From: Paenibacillus_AB sp036577625
GTDB taxonomy: Bacteria > Bacillota > Bacilli > Paenibacillales > NBRC-103111
Direction of reading: 5' to 3'
NCBI RefSeq assembly: GCF_036577625.1
Contig: NZ_JARBDC010000072.1
Location: 1-64,000 of the forward strand
DNA length: 64,000 nt
Shown here: positions 17,105 to 26,182 of the stretch, in pieces
How the letters are laid out: every line of letters starts with the position of its first letter
Numbering within the stretch: the stretch's first letter is position 1
The notes under the pieces: model-generated
The model's input: the letters and a program-made list of their open reading frames with translations, nothing else
Databases searched by the model: none
What the model was told of the DNA's origin: nothing
Position numbers and translations under genes: made by a program

Positions 17105-19081
17105 CTAAAGTAACGTTGCCGTCAAAGCGCCCGCCGCGTCGACGGTCACCTTGTAGCAGGCGCCCGAAGGCGCGTACAGGCGCAATTGGTCGGACGACGT
17201 GGCGGAGGCGTTCCGGAAAGGCGCGGAGACGCCGTCCAGCATGTTGCCGCCCGTTTCGATCCGCTCGCTGCTCGCGGCGATTTGCAGGCCGTACCGGTTT
17301 TGGTTGCCCGTCTCCGCCTTGCGGACCGCATTGTCCCGCACGACGCCGTCTTTGTTGCCCGCGCTGACGATAATGCCGTCGTACCGGTTGTGCTCGGATA
17401 AGCCCGCCGTTCGGACCGTGTTGGAAACGATGCGGAAGCGCGACGTTTCGCCGGCCGATATGCCGTAGAAGCCGCAATCGCTCACGTCGTTGTCGGCGAT
17501 CGCGACGTCGGCCGACTTGGCCGATTCGATGCCGTTGACCGCAATGTTCGCGATGCGGTTGCCCGCGACCCGGCAGCCGGCGGAATTGTCGACGTACACG
17601 CCGCGCCGGGCATTGTTTACGATATTGCGCTCCACGATAGCGCCCCGGCACCGCGAAACCGTTATGCCGTGTTTGCCTGCTCCCGCGTCGTAGACGAAAT
17701 TGTCCGTAATCGAGACGTCCTCGACCAAAGCGGCCGGATCCCCGTAGCAGCCGATGCCGCCGTAGGCCGCCGCCCCGGCGACGAAATTGTTCGCGATCCG
17801 GATCGAACCGCCCGCCTGCGGCGTTCCGCGCTGCACGCCGTCTTTGTCTTTCGTCGACTCGCTGTTCGGGGCGGGCGTGCTCACCGATATGCCTCCTCCG
17901 CAGTTCAAAATCGCATTGCCTTCGACGAGGCATCGTTTCCATTTGAACAAACGAACGGCCCAATACGTCAGCCCCTCGAACGTGTTGTTCGCGATGACGA
18001 TGTCGGACGACCATACGTCGTGAATCGCGCCGTGCGTTCCGACGCCGGCCGCCCAGGCGGTCGTCCCCGGCGTTCCGCTCGCGCCGAAGTAGCAGTCGCG
18101 AACCGTCACGTTTCGGCACGGCGTTCCGTCGTGACGGCCGAACGCCGCGAAGCTGAGCTTCGTCGGCACGTCGATCTGGATCGCCTCGGAAAAATAACGC
18201 GATCCGTCGTCCGCGTTTTTGTAGCCGACGAACCGGCAATGGTCGATCAGCACGTCGCGGCTGGCGTTGATTTCGATCGCGTGCGCCCATACGACGTCCT
18301 TGATCGTGACGTCGCGAACGGCGACATTGCGGGCGTGGCCGAAGTTGAAGCCGACGTAGGCGTCGGGGTATTGCAGCACGTTGCCGTCCCACGTGCCGCC
18401 TTCGACGACGATATCGCCGTGCCCTTCGTAGCCGTCGTACTGCGCGCCGACGTCGCCGTTCAGCAGGAAGCTGTCGTTGTGGCACCGCAGCATGACGGCG
18501 CCGGGGTGAAGCGCCAGCTTCGTGCCGCGGTATATGCGCAGCATGCGCGTCAGCTTGTACGTGCCCTGCGGTACGTAGACGTGCGCGCTTCCGTCCGCCA
18601 GCGCCCGGTCGAGCGCCTGCTGTACGGCCTCCGTGTCGTCGCGGCTCCCGTCGCCTTCCGCGCCGAAGTCGCGCACGTTCAGCCAGTCGAGCTTGCGGTG
18701 GCGGACGGGATGCTCCCCTTCGCCGGGCCCGCTCCCCGGGCCGTCATGCCCCGGGCGGCCGTACACCGCTCCGCTTACCGCGTCCCCTCCCGCATAGCTG
18801 CGCTGTCCGCCCAGCATCGCCTGCGCGGCTATCGTCGCCCCGGCCGCTCCGAGGGCGGCGATCATGTCTCTGCGGCTCCACAGCTTGCGGCCTCCTTTGA
18901 CGCCGCCGCTTCCCGTTTCGCCCCCGGTCGGGGGGCTTGATTTTTCCGGTGCCGCCGTTGCTGTCGACTCTGCCGCTCTCGCCGACGCTGTCGTTCCCGT
19001 CGACGCTGTCGCTTCCGCCGACGCTGTCGCTTTCGCCGCGGCTGCTTCTGCTGCCGATTCGCGGCCGTGCCGCCCTTTCAT
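17105..19081 (-). CDS. Tat-exported right-handed beta-helix protein (pectate-lyase-like)
   Basis: The 658-aa protein has an unusual 65-residue Ala/Ser/Thr/Glu-rich N-terminus before a twin-arginine signal (SRRDMIAALGAAGATIAAQA, Arg70-Arg71). A Pectate_lyase_3-type start follows, LNVRDFGAEGDGSRDDTEAVQQALD. After that come more than ten beta-helix rungs, for example VRDVTIKDVVWAHAIEINAS, IVERNIVNNARRGVYVDNSA and VAIADNDVSDCGFYGISAG. Such proteins are usually polysaccharide lyases, epimerases or carbohydrate-binding surface proteins; catalytic residues cannot be assigned. The ATG at 19081 is preceded by AAAGGAGG. It is the first gene of an operon with two sugar-binding proteins, so a role in processing the polymer they capture is plausible. 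The coding DNA of the N-terminal tract is itself repetitive. Confidence 0.87.
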   Translation of the reverse strand: MKGRHGRESAAEAAAAKATASAEATASTGTTASARAAESTATAAPEKSSPPTGGETGSGGVKGGRKLWSRRDMIAALGAAGATIAAQAMLGGQRSYAGGDAVSGAVYGRPGHDGPGSGPGEGEHPVRHRKLDWLNVRDFGAEGDGSRDDTEAVQQALDRALADGSAHVYVPQGTYKLTRMLRIYRGTKLALHPGAVMLRCHNDSFLLNGDVGAQYDGYEGHGDIVVEGGTWDGNVLQYPDAYVGFNFGHARNVAVRDVTIKDVVWAHAIEINASRDVLIDHCRFVGYKNADDGSRYFSEAIQIDVPTKLSFAAFGRHDGTPCRNVTVRDCYFGASGTPGTTAWAAGVGTHGAIHDVWSSDIVIANNTFEGLTYWAVRLFKWKRCLVEGNAILNCGGGISVSTPAPNSESTKDKDGVQRGTPQAGGSIRIANNFVAGAAAYGGIGCYGDPAALVEDVSITDNFVYDAGAGKHGITVSRCRGAIVERNIVNNARRGVYVDNSAGCRVAGNRIANIAVNGIESAKSADVAIADNDVSDCGFYGISAGETSRFRIVSNTVRTAGLSEHNRYDGIIVSAGNKDGVVRDNAVRKAETGNQNRYGLQIAASSERIETGGNMLDGVSAPFRNASATSSDQLRLYAPSGACYKVTVDAAGALTATLL

Positions 19082-19529
19082 ACCAACCAGCCTCCTTTGC
19101 CGAAACTTCTCTCCCAGTGTAAAGCCGCCGACCGGCATGACCCTATACACACGTTTCACGATACCTTGCAATTGTCCGGCCGACCGTAACGTTTGCACAC
19201 AATCGTAAAAAATGGCAACTGCGAGCGGCCGCCCAGATACCTAACCGCCCAGGCGCGGCCGCAGTTGCCCGGAATCGGCAGCTTGTGGTCGGCTGTCGGT
19301 CTCCTTCATTCGGTTCCCGCGCCGATCTCTTCCAAATAACGGAATAACATTCCGTGATCCCGAAACGTCGAGGCGATTCGTCGCTCCGGCGCACCCGGCA
19401 CGCCCAAAGAACTGTACAAAAAACGAACAAATGTAAATTGCGCCCTGCCCCGCGGCGACCTTAGGATATACATGGCAGCGCCGCTGCGAAATGAACGATG
19501 GAACAACGAAACACGGAGGAACGAAACGG

Positions 19530-20321
19530 ATGAACAACATTATCAGCTATTCGGATTTGCTGCTGCTCGGAGGCAAACCGGAGCAAAACGCGGAAACGCT
19601 GCTGCGCGAAGGAGCGGCCCATATCGAGCTGCTGCTGGACGGGGAGGCGTGGGACGAGATGGAAGCGGCGATGGAGAGACTTGCGGCGCATTTGCGAGGA
19701 ACAACGGCTTCCTTTACGGTACATCCGCCGGCCTGGGATACGAACTTGACGAGCGAAAATCGGGCGATACGCGAAGCTTCGTTCGCGGAATACCGCAAAT
19801 CGATCGCATTCGCCGGCCGGATCGGAGCGACGCACGCCGTGATCCACCCCGGCTTCCGCTTCTCCCCCGCGTTCGACATCCGAACCGCGGCGCTTCGGGC
19901 CGAGGAAGCCGTCGGCCGGCTGTGCGCGGCGGCCGCGCCGCTCGGCGTCAAGCTCGCCGTCGAAAATGTCGGCTACCGCGGCAGCTCGCTGTTTACACAG
20001 GACGAATACGTGCGGTTCGTGGAACGGCTTGACGATTCCGCCGTTTACTTAATCGACACCGGCCATGCCCATCTGAACGGCTGGGACATCCCCGCCCTGA
20101 TCCGGCAAGCCGGCCGCAGGCTCGGCTGCGTCCATCTTCACGACAACTTCGGGGACGCGGACGCCCATTTGCCGGTCGGCGAAGGCTCGATCGACTGGGG
20201 GCCGGTCTGGGACGCGCTCCGCGACGCTCCGGCCTGCCAGCTTATTTTGGAGTACGCCCCCGGAACGGACGTCTCCAAGCTGCGCGCCGGGCGGGATTTG
20301 CTGCGGTCCGTGGGGCTTTAG
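19530..20321 (+). CDS. Sugar phosphate isomerase/epimerase family TIM-barrel protein
   Basis: The 263-aa protein is of the xylose-isomerase-like / AP-endonuclease-2 TIM-barrel superfamily. Metal-site strands are visible: TVHPPAWDTNL, HAVIHPGFRFSP, KLAVENVGYRG (Glu), YLIDTGHAHLNGWD (Asp, His), VHLHDNFGDADAHLPVGEG (His-x-His-Asp) and LILEYAPGTD. Members isomerise or epimerise sugars or inositols using a divalent metal; the substrate here is unknown. The ATG at 19530 follows GGAGGA by eight bases, and the alternative start at 19491 lacks a site. It stands alone between the divergent beta-helix operon and the convergent AraC gene. Confidence 0.85.
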   Translation: MNNIISYSDLLLLGGKPEQNAETLLREGAAHIELLLDGEAWDEMEAAMERLAAHLRGTTASFTVHPPAWDTNLTSENRAIREASFAEYRKSIAFAGRIGATHAVIHPGFRFSPAFDIRTAALRAEEAVGRLCAAAAPLGVKLAVENVGYRGSSLFTQDEYVRFVERLDDSAVYLIDTGHAHLNGWDIPALIRQAGRRLGCVHLHDNFGDADAHLPVGEGSIDWGPVWDALRDAPACQLILEYAPGTDVSKLRAGRDLLRSVGL

Positions 20322-20672
20322 CGCGGCCATCCGCTCGATGCGCAAACAATGACGGGTACAGGAGCGCGTCCGACGGAGCCATTTGGGGCGAAGCTCATCC
20401 CTTGCGCCTTTCCCGCCGCCCAAATAAGAGTCTTCGGAGTACGCTAAATCAACGGGTTCGGCAACGAAACTGGAGTTAGCGGTTTTTTGAGGCTCTTAAA
20501 ACAGTCCTGAAGCCGCCGGAAGCCTTCCTCAGGACGATATCGAAGGAAAGAAGAGTCTCAAACACCCCCTATTTCCCCAAATTACCTATATGGGATAGAA
20601 ATAAGAGGTGCAAAAGACCGCTATTTGCAGCTGCATTCATAAGCGAATACAAGATGCGAAAGATGCCCCCGC
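20322..20672. other. Intergenic stretch with short inverted motifs, no gene seen
   Basis: No supported gene lies between the epimerase stop and the terminator at 20673. The sequence contains a diffuse dyad GTCCTGA ... TCAGGAC (about 20502-20535) and paired AAGAGTCTT / GAGTCTCAA motifs, resembling the hairpin-rich intergenic elements elsewhere in the window. Confidence 0.5.
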
Positions 20673-20710
20673 AAAAAAAGCCGCCCGCTACCTGTTCGGG
20701 TAACGGGCGG
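20673..20710 (-). terminator. Rho-independent terminator for the AraC gene at 20855
   Basis: On the minus strand CCGCCCGTTACC pairs with GGTAGCGGGCGG (one mismatch), followed by CTTTTTTT. It lies about 145 bp downstream of the AraC-family stop codon. Confidence 0.85.
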
Positions 20711-20854
20711 CCCGCGACCGTCTCGCGGCGCCGAGACGGGCCTCGGATTCGCCAGCGAGTTGGAAACTTCGTATCGAGTCTTGCATCACGCCTTCTCGCC
20801 TTCAGCCCTCACGCCGCCACGCCGCCACGCCGCCACGCCGCCATGCCGGATCGG

Positions 20855-21787
20855 CTACGTTCCGTCGGCGAACGCGTTCGCGTCTTCGGCGCCCCGCCGC
20901 TTTCGGAACTGATTGGGGCTCTGCCCCTCGATCGATTTGAACACTTTGCTGAAATAGTACGGATCGGAAAACCCGACCTGCTCGGCGATTTCGCCGATCG
21001 AAGCGGACGTGCTCCACAGCAAATGTTTGGCCCGCTGGACGCGAAGCTCGCGAATGTAGGACACCATCGGCATTCCGGCGTATTTTTTGAACAGCTGGCA
21101 CAAATATTCGTATTTGCGGCGAAACTGCTTCTCCATCGTCTCTTTCGTAATCGGCGTGCTGTAAAACTCGTTCAAATAGTTCACGATGCCCCGGTACGTC
21201 TGGAACGAGGCGGGGATCGCGCCGGCCGCGCTGCTCCGTTCGAGAAGCTCCTCGGCGATGTTCGCGAACATTTGCCCGAGCAGCAGCGTCGCGGCGAAGC
21301 GGAAATAGCCGCGCGGCTTCGTCTGCCCTTCGAGCAGTTTTTCGAACAGCCCCAGCAGCTCGAAGCGCCGCAGCGGGGTAAACCGGCGCGGAATCCAGAG
21401 CGGGTCGTGATCGACGCTAGAGAACGTGCGAAGATCCTGCTTTTGCAGCTGTTTGATTTTAAGATCGCCGTCTAAGTTTCCTCCATGCTCGAGCGGGCGC
21501 AGCGGCGGATCGGCGGCAAACTGCACCCAGAAAAAGCCGGCGCTCGGCGGAAGCGCCTTCCAGCTCCGATGCGTTTCCCACGGCAGCAGCAAGTAGCATT
21601 CCCCGGACCGCAGCTCCAGCTTCTCCTGCTCCACCTGCAAATAGACCGGGCCTTCGATGACGGCGATGAGCTCGAAATACGGGTTGGAATGCCCCCAGTC
21701 GTGGAACGAATGAATGCCGAGATGCTGCTTGGCCCATTTGACGTCTAGCCTGGCGAGCCGCGATAGCGCGAAGAGCTGTTCCCCCAT
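20855..21787 (-). CDS. AraC-family transcriptional regulator with N-terminal cupin
   Basis: The 310-aa protein has an N-terminal cupin sensor (about 20-110; HSNPYFELIAVIEGPVYLQV, GECYLLLPWETHRSW) and a C-terminal AraC DNA-binding domain (about 200-300; ITKETMEKQFRRKYEYLCQLF and IGEIAEQVGFSDPYYFSKVFK). This layout is typical of cytoplasmic sugar-responsive activators. The ATG follows GGAGGAG by five bases. It is divergently transcribed from the sugar-binding lipoprotein at 22100, its likely target, across a 312-bp gap. Confidence 0.9.
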   Translation of the reverse strand: MGEQLFALSRLARLDVKWAKQHLGIHSFHDWGHSNPYFELIAVIEGPVYLQVEQEKLELRSGECYLLLPWETHRSWKALPPSAGFFWVQFAADPPLRPLEHGGNLDGDLKIKQLQKQDLRTFSSVDHDPLWIPRRFTPLRRFELLGLFEKLLEGQTKPRGYFRFAATLLLGQMFANIAEELLERSSAAGAIPASFQTYRGIVNYLNEFYSTPITKETMEKQFRRKYEYLCQLFKKYAGMPMVSYIRELRVQRAKHLLWSTSASIGEIAEQVGFSDPYYFSKVFKSIEGQSPNQFRKRRGAEDANAFADGT

Positions 21788-22099
21788 ATCCGTCTCCTCC
21801 GTTTCGGGATCTCGTTATCCTCATTATACTAGCCCTCGCTTGCGGCGGCATCCTCCTTTTACGCCGCTCCCGGGCCGGACGGAACTAACGATCGTCCATT
21901 TTATCGGGCGAAAGGCGCTGCTATACTGGGGCTACCGGCGACAGGCCGGCCACGGCGGCAAGACCGTCTTCTCGCTCAGCCTTCGACCCGAATCCGCGGT
22001 CTTTCCCCGTTCCGGGCACTCGCCGGCCGGGTAAGGGATTTCCTTTTCCTTGCCGGATGGCGACGCCGGAATCACGTTGATCGATGGAGGGAGTCGAGC
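21788..22099. other. Divergent intergenic region between AraC gene and binding-protein gene
   Basis: No gene is seen. A weak promoter candidate for the rightward gene is TTTATC (21900) and TATACT (21922) with a 16-bp spacer. AAGACCG (about 21961) and CGGTCTT (about 22000) could pair in the leader. Both are low-confidence readings. Confidence 0.35.
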
Positions 22100-23410
22100 A
22101 TGATAGGAAAAAAGGGGCGAACGGCAGTCGCGGCAAGCATCGTTGCGGCGATCGGATTCGGCTGCTCGGGAGGACCGGGCAAGCAGCCCGCGGAGGGGAG
22201 CGAAGCGTCGAAAGCGCCGGAGCCGGTCACGCTAAAAATGTATACGCTTGCAAAGTCGTTTTCGGAGGCGGACTTCAAGCGGCTCGTGACGGAGCCGGTT
22301 CGCAAAAAGTACCCTCACATCAGCATCGAATTGATGGAGGAGCCGAACGACAGTACGGGCGCCGGCCTGGAAAAGTTTATCGTGGCCGGCAACGTGCCCG
22401 ACCTCATTTACGCGAATACGCAAAACATCGGCAGCTACAGCCGCGATTTGCAAGTCGCTCTCGATTTGAACGGTCCGGTCAAGCAGTACCAGTTTCGGCT
22501 CGACAGGCTGAGCCCCGAGGCGCTCGACTCGATCCGCTCGTACGGCAAAAACGGCGAGCTGTACGGCATCCCGTTTTCCACCAACGGGGCGGCGCTTTAC
22601 TACAACAAAGACATTTTCGACAAATTCGGCGTGCCTTATCCGAAAGACGGCTCGACGTGGGAAGACATTTTGGAGCTGGGCAAACGGGTCGGGAGAACGG
22701 AGGGCGGGGTCGAGTACAAGCCGCTCGGGCTGGCCAGCTTTACGCATCTGGCCACGTCGCTGTCGCTTCCGTATATCGACGCGAAAACGAACAAGGCGGC
22801 GTTCGGCACGGACGGTTGGACCCGGGTCGCGCAAACGTACAAAGCGATCAAGGAGCTGCCGAACAACAAATATAAAGGCGGCAACGACGATTTGTTCATG
22901 TCGAAGCAGGAGCTGGCGATGTACGCCACGTACGACAACGTGCTGCTGTTTTTGGAGGAGCTGAACAGGAGCGGGAAAGCGCTCGACTGGGACATCGCCT
23001 CGTACCCGAACTTCAAGGAAAAGCCGGGCGCCGGGCTCGGCTTCGATGCGAAGGTGCTGCTCGTTTCGTCGAAAACGAAGCACGTCCGGGAAGCGTTGCA
23101 GGTGATCGAGTCGATGACGTCGGACGACGTGCAGATGGCGGTGACGCGCAGCGGCCGGATTTCGTCGCTGAACGATCCGAAGTTCAAAGAAAATTTCGGC
23201 AAAGACCTCCAATCGCTGCAGGGCAAAAACGTCGCCGCGCTGTTCAAAAACGTCCAGGCGTTCAAGCCGCCCGTCACGAAGGAAGTGAACGCCGTCTCCA
23301 AATTTATGGGCGAAGCCGCCGCGGACATCGAGGCCGGCAAAGACATAAACACCGCCCTGCGGCAGGCGGAGGAAAAGGCGAACAAAGCGCTGGAAGCGCT
23401 CGGCCATTGA
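22100..23410 (+). CDS. Orphan lipoprotein sugar-binding protein (solute-binding family 1)
   Basis: The 436-aa precursor has signal and lipobox IGFGC (Cys near residue 22), a charged linker, then the binding-protein fold with VREPVRKKYPHISIE-like VTEPVRKKYPHISIELMEE, VAGNVPDLIYANTQN, YYNKDIFDKFGVPYPKDGSTW and VLLVSSKTKHVREALQVIES. It is paralogous to the 15723-17078 protein along most of its length. The ATG follows GGAGGGAGTCGAGC. It has its own terminator at 23427 and no permease neighbour, so it must work with permeases encoded elsewhere or serve as a ligand sensor partner. Confidence 0.9.
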   Translation: MIGKKGRTAVAASIVAAIGFGCSGGPGKQPAEGSEASKAPEPVTLKMYTLAKSFSEADFKRLVTEPVRKKYPHISIELMEEPNDSTGAGLEKFIVAGNVPDLIYANTQNIGSYSRDLQVALDLNGPVKQYQFRLDRLSPEALDSIRSYGKNGELYGIPFSTNGAALYYNKDIFDKFGVPYPKDGSTWEDILELGKRVGRTEGGVEYKPLGLASFTHLATSLSLPYIDAKTNKAAFGTDGWTRVAQTYKAIKELPNNKYKGGNDDLFMSKQELAMYATYDNVLLFLEELNRSGKALDWDIASYPNFKEKPGAGLGFDAKVLLVSSKTKHVREALQVIESMTSDDVQMAVTRSGRISSLNDPKFKENFGKDLQSLQGKNVAALFKNVQAFKPPVTKEVNAVSKFMGEAAADIEAGKDINTALRQAEEKANKALEALGH

Positions 23411-23426
23411 CGCCCTATGCAAACCG

Positions 23427-23470
23427 AAAGCCGGCTCCGATCGTTCGACGACGATCGTCCGGCTTTTTTT
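23427..23470 (+). terminator. Rho-independent terminator of the 22100 gene
   Basis: AAAGCCGG-CTCCGATCGT pairs with ACGATCG-TCCGGCTTT around a short loop, followed by a run of seven T. Confidence 0.8.
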
Positions 23471-23514
23471 CGGCGTTTTTTCCGTTTCCCGAACGAAGGA
23501 ACGGACCTTTGTCC

Positions 23515-24945
23515 TCACACCCGGAGCGTCTTCCAGGCTCCCTTCTTGAACCGTTTCATGATCAGAAACGAGCGCACGAACTGGTCGGCGGCGGCGGCGA
23601 GCCATATGCCGTACAAGTCCATCTTCATGCCGTACACGAACAGCAGGCTCAGCACGACGCGAAACCCCCATACGCCGATAAACGTGGAGTAGAGCGGATA
23701 ACGCGTATCGCCGGCCCCGCGCAGCGCCCCGCTCAAAATAAACTGCGTCGCCTGCGACACCTGGATAAAGCCCATGATGCGGATCGACAGGGCGCCCTTC
23801 TCGATAATGTCCGGCACCGTCGTGTACAGCATCATAATTTGCGGCGCGAACGCGATAAACCCGACGCCGATCGCTCCGGCGACGTAAACGCCGATTTTGC
23901 GCACCTGCCAGCCGTACCGCTCGGCAAGCTCCGGGTTGCGCGCCCCGAGCGCCTGGCCGACGAGCGTCGAAGCCGCGATCGCGAACGCCATGCCGGGCAT
24001 GAACGAAAGCCCGAAAATGCTGAACGCGATTTGCGTCGCCGCGATCGCCATCGTCCCGAGACTGGCCGCCACCTTGAAAAAAATGAGCATCCCGAGCCGC
24101 ATGACGATTTGCTCGAGCGCCGACGGGAAGCCGATTTTGCCGATTCGCGCGATCGTCTCCCGGTCCAGCCGGAACAGATGGCGCAGCGAAAGCCGCACCT
24201 TGTATTTGCCGCTGAACATGACGATCGTCACCCACGACATCGACACGAGCTGCGCGACGAACGTCGCGACGGCCGCTCCCGTAATGCCCATGCCGCCGTA
24301 GCTGCCGACGCCGTAAATGAGCGGGTACCCGATCAGCACGACGAGAACGTTGGCGACGACGTTGATTTTCATCGGCGTCCGCGTATCGCCCGCCCCGCGC
24401 AGCGTAGCGGTGAACGACATCGAGATCGTCGTAAAGCCGAGCGACAGGAAAACGATTTTGGCGTACGTCAGCCCGTGCGCGATAACGTCCTCCGTTCCGC
24501 CCATCAACCGGAGAAAATCGGCCGCGAACGTGTAGCTGACGGCAATCATGACGACCGACAGCACGATGTTGAGCAGAAACGCCTGCCCGGCCGCCCGGTC
24601 GGCTTCGTCGAGCCGGCCCGAGCCGATCGAACGGGCGACGATGACGGTCGTGCCGACATTAAGCGTCGAGAAAAGCGCCAGGAAAAGAAAAAAGGGCTGG
24701 TTCGTTAGCCCGACCGTCGCCACCGCTTCCGGGCTTAGCCGCCCGACCATGATCATGCTCAGCATTTGCGTAAAATTCGCGAGAAGCATTTCGACCAAGG
24801 ACGGTCCGGCCAGCCGCAATATCGATTGCCGAACCGCTTTCTTGTCGTTCGGGTCAACGAGGAAAGCGTCCGTCGCTTTCGTTTCCGCGGCGGGTTCCGC
24901 GTGGCCGGACGGCGACTGCCGCTCGCGCTCGGTTTCCACGTTCAT
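23515..24945 (-). CDS. MATE-family efflux transporter
   Basis: The 476-aa protein has a polar N-terminus of about 35 residues and twelve predicted membrane segments in two related halves. Each half contains the RGAGDTRTPM / RGAGDTRYPL loop typical of NorM/DinF-type MATE proteins. LAGPSLVEMLLANFTQMLSM opens the first half and IGFPSALEQIVMRLGMLIFF the second. MATE proteins export cationic drugs or metabolites in exchange for H+ or Na+. The substrate is unknown. It appears monocistronic; the 195-bp gap to the next rightward gene would hold both promoters. Confidence 0.92.
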   Translation of the reverse strand: MNVETERERQSPSGHAEPAAETKATDAFLVDPNDKKAVRQSILRLAGPSLVEMLLANFTQMLSMIMVGRLSPEAVATVGLTNQPFFLFLALFSTLNVGTTVIVARSIGSGRLDEADRAAGQAFLLNIVLSVVMIAVSYTFAADFLRLMGGTEDVIAHGLTYAKIVFLSLGFTTISMSFTATLRGAGDTRTPMKINVVANVLVVLIGYPLIYGVGSYGGMGITGAAVATFVAQLVSMSWVTIVMFSGKYKVRLSLRHLFRLDRETIARIGKIGFPSALEQIVMRLGMLIFFKVAASLGTMAIAATQIAFSIFGLSFMPGMAFAIAASTLVGQALGARNPELAERYGWQVRKIGVYVAGAIGVGFIAFAPQIMMLYTTVPDIIEKGALSIRIMGFIQVSQATQFILSGALRGAGDTRYPLYSTFIGVWGFRVVLSLLFVYGMKMDLYGIWLAAAADQFVRSFLIMKRFKKGAWKTLRV

Positions 24946-25140
24946 GTCCTTCGCACCTACGCTTTCGCTGTGAAGTTATGTTCATCATACCACAGATCGG
25001 CGCGGGCGAACGGACAAAATCGTTTTATGTTTCGACATCGGCCTTCGACAGCATCCTTGCCCGTTTTCTAGTAAGCTGGTAGCGACAACTATTTTCATAG
25101 AGCGAGTTCAAACGAACATCCGCCAAAAGGAGGCCGTACC

Positions 25141-25563
25141 GTGGAACAGCAAACTCGCGAAATCGCCGGCGAACCCATGCTGCCGCAGCCGTCTGACGCC
25201 CCTGAAGGAGTACGTGTTGAGCATCGGAAACCGAAGCTTACGATGAAATTGCTGCAGGAACAAATTCACGACCTGGAGCTCGAAAACCGTCTGCTGATCC
25301 GCCGCCTGGAGCAGCTGGAGCAGCGTTTGCCCTCCAAAGCGCCTTGGCTGGACGAAGCGGCGGCGGCGCGCGACGAAACGGAGACGGAGAACGCGCGCGA
25401 ATCGCCGGCAGGCGAGCCGGCGCAAGCCGGGGCAACCTTAAGCGCAGACGACCGCGCGCTTGCGACCGCGCACGCCGAGCCCGTGCTCCTTCCGCGATCC
25501 GTGCGGCATCCCGTCCCGAAGCGCACGTTCTGGGGACTGTTCCGGTTTCGCAGCCGGACGTGA
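25141..25563 (+). CDS. Hypothetical protein with coiled-coil segment
   Basis: The 140-aa protein begins at a GTG with AAAGGAGG seven bases upstream. Residues about 33-68 (MKLLQEQIHDLELENRLLIR and the following RLEQLEQRL) form a leucine-heptad coiled coil. The middle is Ala/Glu-rich and probably disordered. The C-terminus is basic and aromatic (KRTFWGLFRFRSRT), which may contact membrane or nucleic acid. No family is recognised. The strong ribosome site and coil argue for a real gene. It converges on the GlcG-like gene with a 9-bp gap and no visible terminator. Confidence 0.65.
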   Translation: MEQQTREIAGEPMLPQPSDAPEGVRVEHRKPKLTMKLLQEQIHDLELENRLLIRRLEQLEQRLPSKAPWLDEAAAARDETETENARESPAGEPAQAGATLSADDRALATAHAEPVLLPRSVRHPVPKRTFWGLFRFRSRT

Positions 25564-25572
25564 GCGGACGAC

Positions 25573-26052
25573 TCAGCCTGGCGTCGCAGGCGGATAGCTA
25601 GAGCCGATCCGCACCGTTCCGAGCCGGGCCCCGCCCAAGTCGCGCAGGCTCTCGAACGCTTGAACGGCGGCGGTCGCGATCTCGATATCTTGGGCGCTCG
25701 TGCCGCCGCTGACGCCGACGCCCCCGACGATCGTCTTGTCTTTGACGAGCGGGATGCCGCCTCCCAGGATGACGAGCCGACCGCCATTCGTCGTGTTGAT
25801 GCCGAACGTCGGCCCGCCGGGCTGCGCCGATTGGGCCAAATTGGCCGTCGGCATGCGCATCGCCACGCTCGTCCACGCCTTCCCTTGGGAAATGTCGATG
25901 CCGGCGATCCGGGCGTTGTCCATCCGGTGAAATGCGACGAGATTGCCCCCGTCGTCCACGATCGCGATATCCACGGCCAGCCCGAGCTCCCGCGACTTCC
26001 GTTCCGCCGCCGCGATCAGCGCTTTGGCCGTTTCCAGCGTCATTTTGTGCAT
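25573..26052 (-). CDS. GlcG/HbpS family protein (DUF336)
   Basis: The 159-aa protein has the complete GlcG/HbpS fold: MTLETAKALIAAAERKSREL, VDIAIVDDGGNLVAFHRMDN, AWTSVAMRMPTANLA, GGRLVILGGGIPLVKD and GGVGVSGGTSAQDIEIA. Family members are small, often octameric proteins associated with heme sensing or with glycolate, diol and corrinoid-related pathways; function is generally uncertain. The ATG follows GAAGGAG by ten bases. Neighbours give no pathway clue. Confidence 0.88.
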   Translation of the reverse strand: MHKMTLETAKALIAAAERKSRELGLAVDIAIVDDGGNLVAFHRMDNARIAGIDISQGKAWTSVAMRMPTANLAQSAQPGGPTFGINTTNGGRLVILGGGIPLVKDKTIVGGVGVSGGTSAQDIEIATAAVQAFESLRDLGGARLGTVRIGSSYPPATPG

Positions 26053-26182
26053 ATCGTTCCAACTCCTTCAACGTTTCGCTCCGATAGCATATGGCCGCCC
26101 GCCCAAATCGGTGACCGATGCCGCCGTTTTTGAAACTTCCGGGGCTCCCGCTGCGTCTTAGTTGACAAAGGAGTTGAGAGGC

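Noticed and set aside
17079..18485. N-terminal extension of the 15.7-kb binding protein to 18485
   Set aside because: The extension is the out-of-frame beta-helix gene; a signal peptide with lipobox and a ribosome site mark the true start at 17078.
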